From assembly GCA_965224605.1 (NCBI GenBank), contig CBDCZP010000001.1, forward strand, positions 372,001 to 436,000: 64,000 nucleotides of DNA, given 5' to 3'. This document shows positions 52,504 to 60,923 of the stretch, piece after piece. How positions within the stretch are numbered: position 1 is the stretch's first letter; each line of letters starts with the position of its first letter. Source of the stretch: HyVt-477 sp965224605. GTDB taxonomy: Bacteria > Pseudomonadota > Gammaproteobacteria > Thiotrichales > Thiotrichaceae. Position numbers and translations under genes: made by a program. Under the pieces are notes generated by a model, which saw nothing but the letters and a program-made list of their open reading frames with translations, made no database searches and was not told the origin of the DNA.

Positions 52504-54402
52504 ATGTGCGGCATTAATGGGTTCTTTTCGTTTTCTGATAAAAAAATTGATAACTCAAAACAGTTTTTAGGAAATATGAATGATTTACTTGCTCATCGTG
52601 GCCCTGATGATGCGGGAATATGGGTAAATGAAGAGAGAGGGGTGTATTTAGGGCATCGACGGTTAAGTATTATTGATTTATCGAATCATGGACATCAGCC
52701 TATGGAGGGTATTCAAGGTAACTCACTGGTGTTTAATGGAGAGGTTTATAACTATCAGAGTATTAAAGCCCAACTAAGTAATAAACCTTATCAGTCTAAT
52801 AGTGACACTGAAGTAGTGCTAAGGTCACTTGAAGAAAAAGGAAAGAATGCCGTTGATCTTTTCAACGGTATGTTTGCAATAGCCTATTGGGATAACTGTG
52901 AAGATAGGTTAACACTATATCGTGACAGATTAGGTATCAAGCCACTGTACTATTGTTCTGTTGGTGGCATATTTGCTTTTTCATCAGAAATACGTTCATT
53001 ATTGTCATTACCTTGGATATCAGCTGAGTTAGATGAAAGCTCACTCTATGAATTTTTAACTTATAACAATCTTAGACCTACGGATACCATGTTCAAAGGC
53101 ATTCATAAGTTGGAACCGGGTTATAGGCTTCAAGTTAATCGACGAGGTGTCATAACAAAAGAACAATATTGGGATATTGAATACTCGAATCTAGCAGATC
53201 AAACGGAGGAAGAATTAGCTTCTTATCTACTTAGCGACTTTGATCGCTCAGTAAAACTAAGAGTAGTAAGTGATGTTCCCGTTGGAGCCTTTCTAAGTGG
53301 TGGGGTAGATTCAAGCGCTGTTGTTGCATCAATGACTGCACACACAGATAATATCAATACGTTTTCCATTGGCTTTGAAGATCAGCCTGATTATGATGAG
53401 TTACAATATGCAGCAACCATAGCCAAGCAGTTTAAGACTAATCATTTTGAGAAAATAATCACTAAAGAAGATCTGACAGAATTCTTACCTACCATGGTTG
53501 ATATCTTTGATGAGCCTTTAGCGGATGCAACGTCTATACCTATATATTTTATTTCCAAACTGGCAAGGGAAAATAAGACACCTGTTATTTTGACAGGAGA
53601 TGGGGCTGATGAATTGTTCTGTGGATACAGAAAATGGATGCAATACAGTAAAGTATATCCATTTTATAGAATGGCAGAACGAATGCCTGGCTTCGCAAAA
53701 AGAGCCTTGTCTTCAGTAACCAATAAACTAAACCAAGATGCCATAACAACTGAGATGCTAACTCGGCTATCTAGAAATCAGGAATTATTCTGGGGTGGGG
53801 CGGGTGCTTTTAAAGAAAATGAAAAACAGTCCATATTAAATACAGCCTACCTTAATAATAAAGAAACCGAATATAGTGCTTATAAACGAATACAATCACT
53901 CCGTGAGGACTTCCTGAGCCATGATATGCAGGGTAGAGAATCCAGCGATGTAGACTGGATGTGTTATTTAGGAATGAAAAATATAGTACCTGATTATTAC
54001 TTACATCGTGCAGATAGGCTCGGAATGGCAAACTCCATCGAATTACGTGTCCCTTTTATGGATCATGAATTTGTTAATTTTGGTTTGTCTGTTCCTGGTT
54101 CCTATAAAACAAAGAACAAAATCCCGAAGTATATTTTGAAAAAAGCCATGGAGAAACGTTTAGATAAGTCCATTCTTTATAGAAAAAAGCAAGGTTTTTG
54201 CGTTCCTTTAAAAGAATGGGGACGTGATGTCATGGTGTCTGATTTGTTAGATAACCCTGTTTTTAATGAAGTATCAGGATTGTTTGATGCAGAGCAAATC
54301 AAGTACAAGGTTCAAGCTTATGCAAAAGGGCAATATAATAACGATTTTGCTATCTGGAATCTTTATTTTCTTAATGCATGGTTTAAGAGATGGTTAACTT
54401 GA
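52504..54402 (+). CDS. asnB: Asparagine synthase-like amidotransferase (first copy)
   Basis: A 632-residue enzyme. Met-Cys2-Gly gives the glutaminase nucleophile after Met removal; AHRGPDDAGIW and GHRRLSIIDLS fix the N-terminal Ntn domain (1-210). The synthetase part has SGGVDSS (about 263-269) and the LTGDGADELFCGY motif. In polysaccharide loci such enzymes usually amidate sugar acids and are not for free asparagine; that is inferred here. Stop overlaps the next ATG. Confidence 0.88.
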   Translation: MCGINGFFSFSDKKIDNSKQFLGNMNDLLAHRGPDDAGIWVNEERGVYLGHRRLSIIDLSNHGHQPMEGIQGNSLVFNGEVYNYQSIKAQLSNKPYQSNSDTEVVLRSLEEKGKNAVDLFNGMFAIAYWDNCEDRLTLYRDRLGIKPLYYCSVGGIFAFSSEIRSLLSLPWISAELDESSLYEFLTYNNLRPTDTMFKGIHKLEPGYRLQVNRRGVITKEQYWDIEYSNLADQTEEELASYLLSDFDRSVKLRVVSDVPVGAFLSGGVDSSAVVASMTAHTDNINTFSIGFEDQPDYDELQYAATIAKQFKTNHFEKIITKEDLTEFLPTMVDIFDEPLADATSIPIYFISKLARENKTPVILTGDGADELFCGYRKWMQYSKVYPFYRMAERMPGFAKRALSSVTNKLNQDAITTEMLTRLSRNQELFWGGAGAFKENEKQSILNTAYLNNKETEYSAYKRIQSLREDFLSHDMQGRESSDVDWMCYLGMKNIVPDYYLHRADRLGMANSIELRVPFMDHEFVNFGLSVPGSYKTKNKIPKYILKKAMEKRLDKSILYRKKQGFCVPLKEWGRDVMVSDLLDNPVFNEVSGLFDAEQIKYKVQAYAKGQYNNDFAIWNLYFLNAWFKRWLT

Positions 54403-55484
54403 TGACTAACAACAATATTGTTTGGTTTGCTCCGAACCTAAATCATTACAGAATAAAGCTTTTTAATAAGCTGACTGAACGCAAAGTTTCGTTGATTATT
54501 CTTTCAGGGCGAACAGATGCCAAGCAAGGTCATATAGTAGATTCTCAGGAAAAAGAATTTTTGAATATTGAAGTTGATGTAAGCAAAGAGAACTTCAATT
54601 GCGACGTTAAATCCTATCGTGCTCTTTTCAAATTGATAAGAAAATATCAGCCTCGATGGGTTCACTTACCAATTGAGCTAAAATTTTTGCCTATCATTGT
54701 ATTTGCTCTTATTTTGCGTTCCATATACAAGTTTGAGTTACTCTCTTACAATCATCCTATTCGTGAGGATGATTCACGAATATCTATAGTCGTACGTAAA
54801 ATATGTTTTAAGTTTTATGACAAAATTATATTTTACACACAAAAGGCTCGTGAGCGTTCTGTTAGTCGGGGCGATTTAGAAGGCAAAAAAGCATACTTTG
54901 CTAACAACACCCTTGAAATATCAGTTGATAATGATGCGAAGATAAAGAAGTCACGTAATCAAAAAAATATTCTGTTTATTGGCAGGTTGTTGGAAGTAAA
55001 GCGGATTGATCTTTTACTTCAATATTTTGAAGAGTTACAGCATAAGCTCCCTACATTAAAGTTACATATTATAGGTGATGGCCCACTGAGTACTTTAGTG
55101 GATGAAGCAAGGGAAAAGAATAATGGGGTCATCTGGCATGGTGCTCTTGTTAAAGAGTCTAAGATAGCGCCTATATTTAAGGCTGCTGATATCGTGTTTG
55201 TCCCTGGTCATAGTGGTTTGTCAATCAACCATGCTTTAATTTATGGGAAGCCATATATTACATTAAAAAATATTCACCAACCTCCTGAAATTGATTTTCT
55301 GGAAGACAATATAAATGGATTGTTATTGGAAGATGATTTTGATTCTAATGTAAGTAGAATTTATGAGTTGCTTACTGATTCTCAGCAGTATGAGAAGTTT
55401 TCAACTGCTGCTTTTACAGCATCAGAAGGGATTTCTTCAAGTGCTTGGTGTGACTCAATTGAAAGCACCCTTTATTCTTCCTGA
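54402..55484 (+). CDS. Glycosyltransferase family 4-like
   Basis: A 360-residue GT-B protein taken from ATG 54402 (TGATG overlap with asnB; ATG 54390 would add 4 residues). NILFIGRLLEVKRIDLLL (about 190-207) and the donor region VFVPGHSGLSINHALIYGKPYIT followed by EIDFLEDNINGLL (about 264-310) support GT4. It adds a sugar to the repeat unit. Confidence 0.82.
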   Translation: MTNNNIVWFAPNLNHYRIKLFNKLTERKVSLIILSGRTDAKQGHIVDSQEKEFLNIEVDVSKENFNCDVKSYRALFKLIRKYQPRWVHLPIELKFLPIIVFALILRSIYKFELLSYNHPIREDDSRISIVVRKICFKFYDKIIFYTQKARERSVSRGDLEGKKAYFANNTLEISVDNDAKIKKSRNQKNILFIGRLLEVKRIDLLLQYFEELQHKLPTLKLHIIGDGPLSTLVDEAREKNNGVIWHGALVKESKIAPIFKAADIVFVPGHSGLSINHALIYGKPYITLKNIHQPPEIDFLEDNINGLLLEDDFDSNVSRIYELLTDSQQYEKFSTAAFTASEGISSSAWCDSIESTLYSS

Positions 55485-55492
55485 ATCTAAAA

Positions 55493-56293
55493 ATGGTAGC
55501 AGAGAAAAGAATGGAAAAACAATTAGAAAATGTACAAGGTTATTGGAATATAGAAGCTTGTGGTACACACTTTATTAAAGATTTTAAAGATAAAAAAGAG
55601 TTCTTTGAAAAATATAAAGAGTACCGTTATCAAGCGGAATGGCATATTCCTGAACTCGTTCCATTCGCTGAAAGTAAGGGCAAAAAGGTTTTGGAAATCG
55701 GTTGTGGAAATGGTGCAGATGGCTCTATGTTCGCGGCGGCGGGTGCTGAATATACAGGGGTTGATCTAACAGAAACGGCAGTTAATGCATCACGAGAGCA
55801 TTTTGAGTTGTCGGGGTTAAAAGGTAATTTTCAAACCGAAAATGCTGAACAGTTGAGTTTCTCTAATAATAGTTTTGATAGGATCTATTCACATGGAGTG
55901 TTACATCACTCACCTCATCCTGAGGTTGCTTTTAAAGAGGTCTACAGAGTTCTAAAACCTTCAGGTAAAGCTATTATCATGTTGTACCATAAAAATAGTT
56001 TCAATTACTATATTCGTGTGATGTTTTATATGCGTATGCGAATATTAATGAAAATATTATCACGTTTACCTTTCCTTGATAAGGATAGGAAGCTACTTGA
56101 AAAGATGGATAGTTCAATTATCCCTAATACCAGTACTCATGTGTGGGATGCCCATTATAATAATTTTTTACTTGAAGGTTGGAGCTATCTGAAAGCTGAT
56201 AATTTCGTACATAAAAGCACTGATGGGCCTGATTGTCCTTATGCTTTTGTTTACACAAAAAAAAGTATCAAACCGTTTATTCAAAGATTTTAA
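55493..56293 (+). CDS. Class I SAM methyltransferase, frameshifted near the 3' end
   Basis: As it reads, 266 residues (ATG 55511 is another possible start, giving MEKQLENVQGYWN). Motif I VLEIGCGNGADGSMFAAAGA (about 63-82), motif II TGVDLTE, and DRIYSHGVLHHSPHPEVAF (about 127-145) are all present. The C-terminus SIKPFIQRF looks wrong: dropping one A of the run 56257-56264 continues the frame another ~55 residues (KVSNRLFKDFKTIETKVAHF...YLFIYLEK) to 56423, a normal end for this family. The core is intact either way. Confidence 0.82.
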   Translation: MVAEKRMEKQLENVQGYWNIEACGTHFIKDFKDKKEFFEKYKEYRYQAEWHIPELVPFAESKGKKVLEIGCGNGADGSMFAAAGAEYTGVDLTETAVNASREHFELSGLKGNFQTENAEQLSFSNNSFDRIYSHGVLHHSPHPEVAFKEVYRVLKPSGKAIIMLYHKNSFNYYIRVMFYMRMRILMKILSRLPFLDKDRKLLEKMDSSIIPNTSTHVWDAHYNNFLLEGWSYLKADNFVHKSTDGPDCPYAFVYTKKSIKPFIQRF

Positions 56294-56423
56294 AACCATT
56301 GAAACCAAGGTGGCTCACTTCCCGCTATCAAACTCTAGAATTGGATTTCTGATTCCAAGGTCTTTGGAAAGAGTGCTTGCTCGTATGATGGGCTTTTATC
56401 TTTTTATATATCTTGAAAAATAG
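56257..56423 (+). other. Out-of-frame C-terminal tail of the methyltransferase
   Basis: Eight A at 56257-56264 followed by a frame that encodes a well-formed family C-terminus but is one base off the upstream gene. Seven A would restore it. Confidence 0.7.
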
Positions 56424-56445
56424 AATCTTATAACACCATAAGATA

Positions 56446-56958
56446 ATGCAAAAATTGAAAAGCAAGATATTATTTGTAGGGCCCTATCCTCCTCCTTACG
56501 CTGGTCCAGAGTCTGCAATGAAGATGCTATTTCAATCTTTAATCAATGATTATTTTGATCTTCGCTTACTAAAGACGAATGTCAGAAAATCTAATGTTGC
56601 CAAAGGCAAAATTGATTTGACAATGATATTGTCATTTTTTATTTTTATAGCTCGATTGCTAAAAGAGTTCATATTCTTTAGACCTCAAATTGTTTACTAC
56701 TTTGTGACTGCAACGAGATTGGGTTGGTTGGGTCGTGACATTTGGCTGATTTTCCTAAGTCGCCTTTTTTTCAAAAAAGTCGTCATCCATATGCGAGCGG
56801 GTCATTTTAGGAGAAACTATGAATCTTTAGCTTGGCATGAAAGAAGTATAATAAAATTTGCTTGTTGGTTAGTTCATGCAGGGATTGTTCAGGCAAAACC
56901 GCTTGAGAATCAGTTTACAGGATTGGTTAGAAAAAAGCCGTCTTCACAATGTTTATAA
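56446..56958 (+). CDS. Glycosyltransferase N-terminal half, frameshifted
   Basis: 170 residues: KILFVGPYPPPYAGPESAMKMLFQSL is the N-terminal nucleotide-fold start of a GT4 enzyme, with the acceptor-domain helices to about 160. The end GLVRKKPSSQCL is out of frame. After the A-run at about 56931-56936 the other frame continues directly with KSRLHNVYNAID (56876-57601 gene). Removing one A joins both into an enzyme of about 384 residues, the usual GT4 length. Confidence 0.75.
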   Translation: MQKLKSKILFVGPYPPPYAGPESAMKMLFQSLINDYFDLRLLKTNVRKSNVAKGKIDLTMILSFFIFIARLLKEFIFFRPQIVYYFVTATRLGWLGRDIWLIFLSRLFFKKVVIHMRAGHFRRNYESLAWHERSIIKFACWLVHAGIVQAKPLENQFTGLVRKKPSSQCL

Positions 56959-57601
56959 TGCTATTGATGCAACGGTTTATGATAATCTTGATATAAAGAA
57001 CTATTCACCTCAAAAGTTCTTATTTCTTGGGCATCTTTCTTACGCCAAAGGCTATTGTGATTTATTACAGGCGATTCCCTTAATCCTTGAAAAATATCCA
57101 GATAGCACCTTTTACTTTGCCGGTGTACCGTTAAACATAGAACGCAATGTGTTGCATAATCAGGAAACTGGTGAAGCACTTGAAATTATGGGTGCAGATG
57201 AATGCGAAAAAGAATATTTAACAGATAATATTCAACACCGTTATGTTTACCTTGATGTGCTGGATGAAGATCAGAAGATTCGGCATTTACAAGAGTGCAA
57301 TGCACTGATATTGCCATCTTATTCTGAGGGTTTTTCAATGGCAGTGCTGGAAGCTATGTCAATGGGAAAACCTATTGTTTGTAGTACCGTTGGTGCACTT
57401 AAAGAAGTAGTTGGGAATGGCGTCAATGGTTATACTTTTAGTCCTGGAGATATTAATGCATTGGCAAAGGGGGTTATACAACTTCTTGATGATCCCGTTA
57501 ATAGAGATAAGATGGCGCTTGCCAACTACAACAAAGTCAGAAACCGATGTACTCAGGAAGCCGTCGCTAAACAATTGATGACCATTTTTAATCATGTATA
57601 A
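56876..57601 (+). CDS. Glycosyltransferase C-terminal half, frameshifted
   Basis: This frame carries the donor-binding half of GT4: KFLFLGHLSYAKGYCDLLQAI, then LILPSYSEGFSMAVLEAMSMGKPIVCSTVGALKEVV (about 162-197), with the E-x7-E motif complete. The first ~20 residues from ATG 56876 overlap the N-terminal half in another frame and are not real protein. The two halves were one gene. Confidence 0.75.
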   Translation: MQGLFRQNRLRISLQDWLEKSRLHNVYNAIDATVYDNLDIKNYSPQKFLFLGHLSYAKGYCDLLQAIPLILEKYPDSTFYFAGVPLNIERNVLHNQETGEALEIMGADECEKEYLTDNIQHRYVYLDVLDEDQKIRHLQECNALILPSYSEGFSMAVLEAMSMGKPIVCSTVGALKEVVGNGVNGYTFSPGDINALAKGVIQLLDDPVNRDKMALANYNKVRNRCTQEAVAKQLMTIFNHV

Positions 57602-57615
57602 AAAGAGACACCTCA

Positions 57616-59541
57616 ATGTGTGGCATTAGTGGCTTTGTTAATAACTTGCCAGTAGAAGAAAAACTTCGTCGGGTAGGCGCAATGACGGATGCTATTTACC
57701 ATAGAGGTCCTGATGATGGTTGGCAAATAGCTGATCAGGACATGACCTTTGGTTTTAGACGATTATCTATTATTGACGTGGATGGTGGAAGGCAGCCGCT
57801 CGCTAATGAAGATGAATCCATTTGGGTGGTTTTTAACGGTGAAATTTATAATCACCATGAGCTTAGGAAAACTTTGCGAGGTCATGGCTATCAATTTAAG
57901 ACTAAATCAGATACCGAAGTTTTGGTGCATGGTTATCATAAGTGGGGAGTAAAATTACTGGATAAAATTCAGGGAATGTTTGCTTTTTCTATTTGGGACA
58001 AGCGCTCAAAAACACTCTTCGCTGCGGTTGATCGTTCTGGCATTAAACCCTTTTACTATGATGATAGAGATGGATTTATCTTTGCATCCGAAGCTAAGGC
58101 GATATTAGCTTCAGGCTTGGTTAAAGCTGAGATCAACCCCGAAGCAGTATCGTTTCACATGGCTTACTTGTGGGCTCCCCACCCATTAACCGCTTTTAAG
58201 GGAATTAACAAACTGGCACCAGGTCACTATCTTATCTATAAAGATGGAAAAACACAGGTTAATGTATATTGGGACTTGCAGGTTAATGAAGATTATTCTC
58301 GTTCTGAATCCTCATGGGCTTCTCAGGTGCATAAAGAATTAAGTGGTGCAGTACATGATCAAATGGAGTCAGAGGTTCCTTTAGGGGCTTTTTTAAGTGG
58401 AGGAATTGATTCTTCTGCGGTGTGTAAGTTCCTTAATGATAAGAATAAGGGCAAGCCGATTAATACTTACTTCATTGGTTTTAGTGAAGAAGATATTAAT
58501 GCTGAGGTTATTATGGATGAGCGACCTTACGCTCGTCAGATGGCTGATGCGTTAGGCTCAAACCATATAGAACATGATCTCACGCCTGATATAGAAGGAT
58601 TGCTAAAAAAATTAGTGTGGCATATGGATGAACCTATCGGTGATCCTGCAGCTATTTCTTCCTATTTCGTCAGTGAAAAAGCCAGTGAAACTCTCACTGT
58701 TTTATTAAGTGGAGTTGGGGGGGATGAAGTGTTTGCGGGCTATCCCCGACATCTCGCTATGCAGTTGATGGGGAAATATCGTAAGTTGCCTAGATTTGCG
58801 CGGTCTGGTATTGAGTCTCTGTCTAGTCACCTACCCGGCGGCAAGAATGCTTTATTTAGAAATATAAAAAAATTCGTTCGTTCAGCAAGTGGCAATGAGT
58901 TTGATGCTTATTTGCAAATGTTGACGTATTTTAATCAAAATGACCAACAACAGCTTTTTGCGGATGATTTTTATCATGCTGTAAATAATGTTGATATTAC
59001 AAGAGTTCATCGAGGCTTTTATAACAATGCCTCAAACCTTTCTCCATTAGCACGTTTACAGTATATGGACTTTAAAACATTTTTACCGTGTTTGAACCTG
59101 ATGTATACCGACAAGATGAGTATGGCGGCTTCGATTGAGGTAAGAGTTCCGTTCTTGCATGAGCCTTTTGTTGACTCTATGTTTCAGTTACCTCCTAATA
59201 AAAAAATACACGGCAACAAACGAAAGTATATTTTCAAAAAAGCGATGCAAGGGGATTTGCCTGAAGAAATCATCTGGCGTAAAAAAGCAGGCTTTGGAGC
59301 GCCGGTTCATTCGTGGATATCTGGTAAATTACGCGAAGTAATTAGTGATTATTTGAGCCCTGAAAAACTCAAAAAGCAAGGGATTTTCAATCCTCAGTAT
59401 ATTGATGCCTTGATGAAAAAAGAATGGTCTAATCAGGATTATATGAGTAACCATATTTGGCAGTTGTTTGTCTTTCAGATATGGCATGAAATATTTATTG
59501 AACAGGTAGGTAGTTTTTCTGGAAAGGGTTTAGCTGAATGA
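57616..59541 (+). CDS. asnB: Asparagine synthase-like amidotransferase (second copy)
   Basis: A 641-residue paralog of the 52504 enzyme: Cys2 nucleophile (MCGISGF), YHRGPDDGW, FRRLSIIDVDGGRQPL, SGGIDSS (about 259-265) and SGVGGDEVFAGY. Both active sites look intact. Two such enzymes in one locus suggest two amidation steps or different substrates. Overlaps the next start by 4 bases (ATGA). Confidence 0.88.
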   Translation: MCGISGFVNNLPVEEKLRRVGAMTDAIYHRGPDDGWQIADQDMTFGFRRLSIIDVDGGRQPLANEDESIWVVFNGEIYNHHELRKTLRGHGYQFKTKSDTEVLVHGYHKWGVKLLDKIQGMFAFSIWDKRSKTLFAAVDRSGIKPFYYDDRDGFIFASEAKAILASGLVKAEINPEAVSFHMAYLWAPHPLTAFKGINKLAPGHYLIYKDGKTQVNVYWDLQVNEDYSRSESSWASQVHKELSGAVHDQMESEVPLGAFLSGGIDSSAVCKFLNDKNKGKPINTYFIGFSEEDINAEVIMDERPYARQMADALGSNHIEHDLTPDIEGLLKKLVWHMDEPIGDPAAISSYFVSEKASETLTVLLSGVGGDEVFAGYPRHLAMQLMGKYRKLPRFARSGIESLSSHLPGGKNALFRNIKKFVRSASGNEFDAYLQMLTYFNQNDQQQLFADDFYHAVNNVDITRVHRGFYNNASNLSPLARLQYMDFKTFLPCLNLMYTDKMSMAASIEVRVPFLHEPFVDSMFQLPPNKKIHGNKRKYIFKKAMQGDLPEEIIWRKKAGFGAPVHSWISGKLREVISDYLSPEKLKKQGIFNPQYIDALMKKEWSNQDYMSNHIWQLFVFQIWHEIFIEQVGSFSGKGLAE

Positions 59542-60851
59542 TTTTTATCAGTGCATTGGGTTTGTTCTCTATTGCGTTTATAAGGCTACTCTTTTATCCG
59601 ATTTCAGGCTTGCTCATGTTTTTAGCCATAAAGCCTATCATCGATGCTACTTGGGACAATGGTTTTGCTGGGACAAATTTACTTCAAGTGACCGCAGTGA
59701 TTGTGCCTGTTTTAATGTTTATTCATATGTGGAGGTCATCCTATTTCCACAAAATGAAGTTTCCTCTTACCAAAGTGGCGACTCTTTTTCTGTTATCTAA
59801 TATTTTAACGGCAGTAATGATGATCTTTTCATATGAAGATATTATTAAACCGTTAAATTTTTTGTTTAGAGGCATAAATTTATATTTAGCATTATTTCTA
59901 ATACCTTTTATTGTCAGAGATGTAAAAGGCTTTAAACGTTTATTACAAGCGTTATTAATAGCTGGATTATTTCCAATGGCTATTGGTGTATACCAGCTTG
60001 CCACGGGCCAAGTACTAACAGAGCGCATTGCTGTGACCAATGGTGTGCAACGCTATATCGGTGTATATCACGACGCAGTTAGCATAAGGACTTATGGTTA
60101 CATGACCATTACAGCCATTATTCTCTATGCCAGCTATTTCGGCACAAGAAGAAAAATGATGAAATATTTGTTAATCATTTATTTTCTTATTTGTGCCTTG
60201 GTTATTTTTAGAGTGTATTCAAAAGCAGCCGTTGTTACGGCTATCAGTTGGATTATTCTCTGGGCTATTTATACAAAAAATTGGAGATTTTATCTAGCAC
60301 TACCTGTTATAGGAATAACCGCATTTATTGTTGCAGGTGATGCTATTACTAACGATATTTTACAATTATTTGGTAAAGAAATTGCTATTCGACAAGGCGA
60401 TTTAGACAGTAGATATGCTTTAGCAGGGCGGTCAACTATTTGGGAAGTTCGTTGGGGGGAATGGATGGATGGGGATCCTATTAATAAAACCTTTGGTTTA
60501 TGGAAAATGATACCTGCACATAATGATTTACTATTAGCTCTTTATGTCAATGGAATTGTTGGGCTAATTGCCTATGTAGCCTTTATCGTTGTGGCAGGAT
60601 GGAGAGTATTTAAAAAAAGCCTCAGGTTAAACACGCCCTTGAATATTATGGCTTTAATGTTGTTTACCATGTGGTGTATCGACATGATCGGTTTGACACC
60701 AAGTGTCTACCCCGCATATGCCTGGTTCGTATGGGGGATTATTGCTTTGTCTTTTAAACAGATTCTGGGGTTAGATAATCAGCTATCTCTTCAACGTAAA
60801 AGAAAAGCAAAACGTCAATCTTTCCGAAATAAGAAAACTCTTGGTACATAA
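59538..60851 (+). CDS. O-antigen polymerase/ligase-family membrane protein (second copy)
   Basis: A 437-residue protein with about 10-12 membrane helices. It has a large periplasmic loop (about 265-320) and the motif MIPAHNDLLLALYVNGIVGLIAYVAF (about 324-349), typical of Wzy/WaaL proteins. Different in sequence from the 40354 protein. One of the two is likely the polymerase, the other could be a ligase. The C-terminus is basic. Confidence 0.75.
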   Translation: MIFISALGLFSIAFIRLLFYPISGLLMFLAIKPIIDATWDNGFAGTNLLQVTAVIVPVLMFIHMWRSSYFHKMKFPLTKVATLFLLSNILTAVMMIFSYEDIIKPLNFLFRGINLYLALFLIPFIVRDVKGFKRLLQALLIAGLFPMAIGVYQLATGQVLTERIAVTNGVQRYIGVYHDAVSIRTYGYMTITAIILYASYFGTRRKMMKYLLIIYFLICALVIFRVYSKAAVVTAISWIILWAIYTKNWRFYLALPVIGITAFIVAGDAITNDILQLFGKEIAIRQGDLDSRYALAGRSTIWEVRWGEWMDGDPINKTFGLWKMIPAHNDLLLALYVNGIVGLIAYVAFIVVAGWRVFKKSLRLNTPLNIMALMLFTMWCIDMIGLTPSVYPAYAWFVWGIIALSFKQILGLDNQLSLQRKRKAKRQSFRNKKTLGT

Positions 60852-60923
60852 TAAATTTCTATTTACTTACCTGATTACCCGATTCTCTGCTAACAAATGA
60901 GAACAATTTTTTAAGGAACAACT

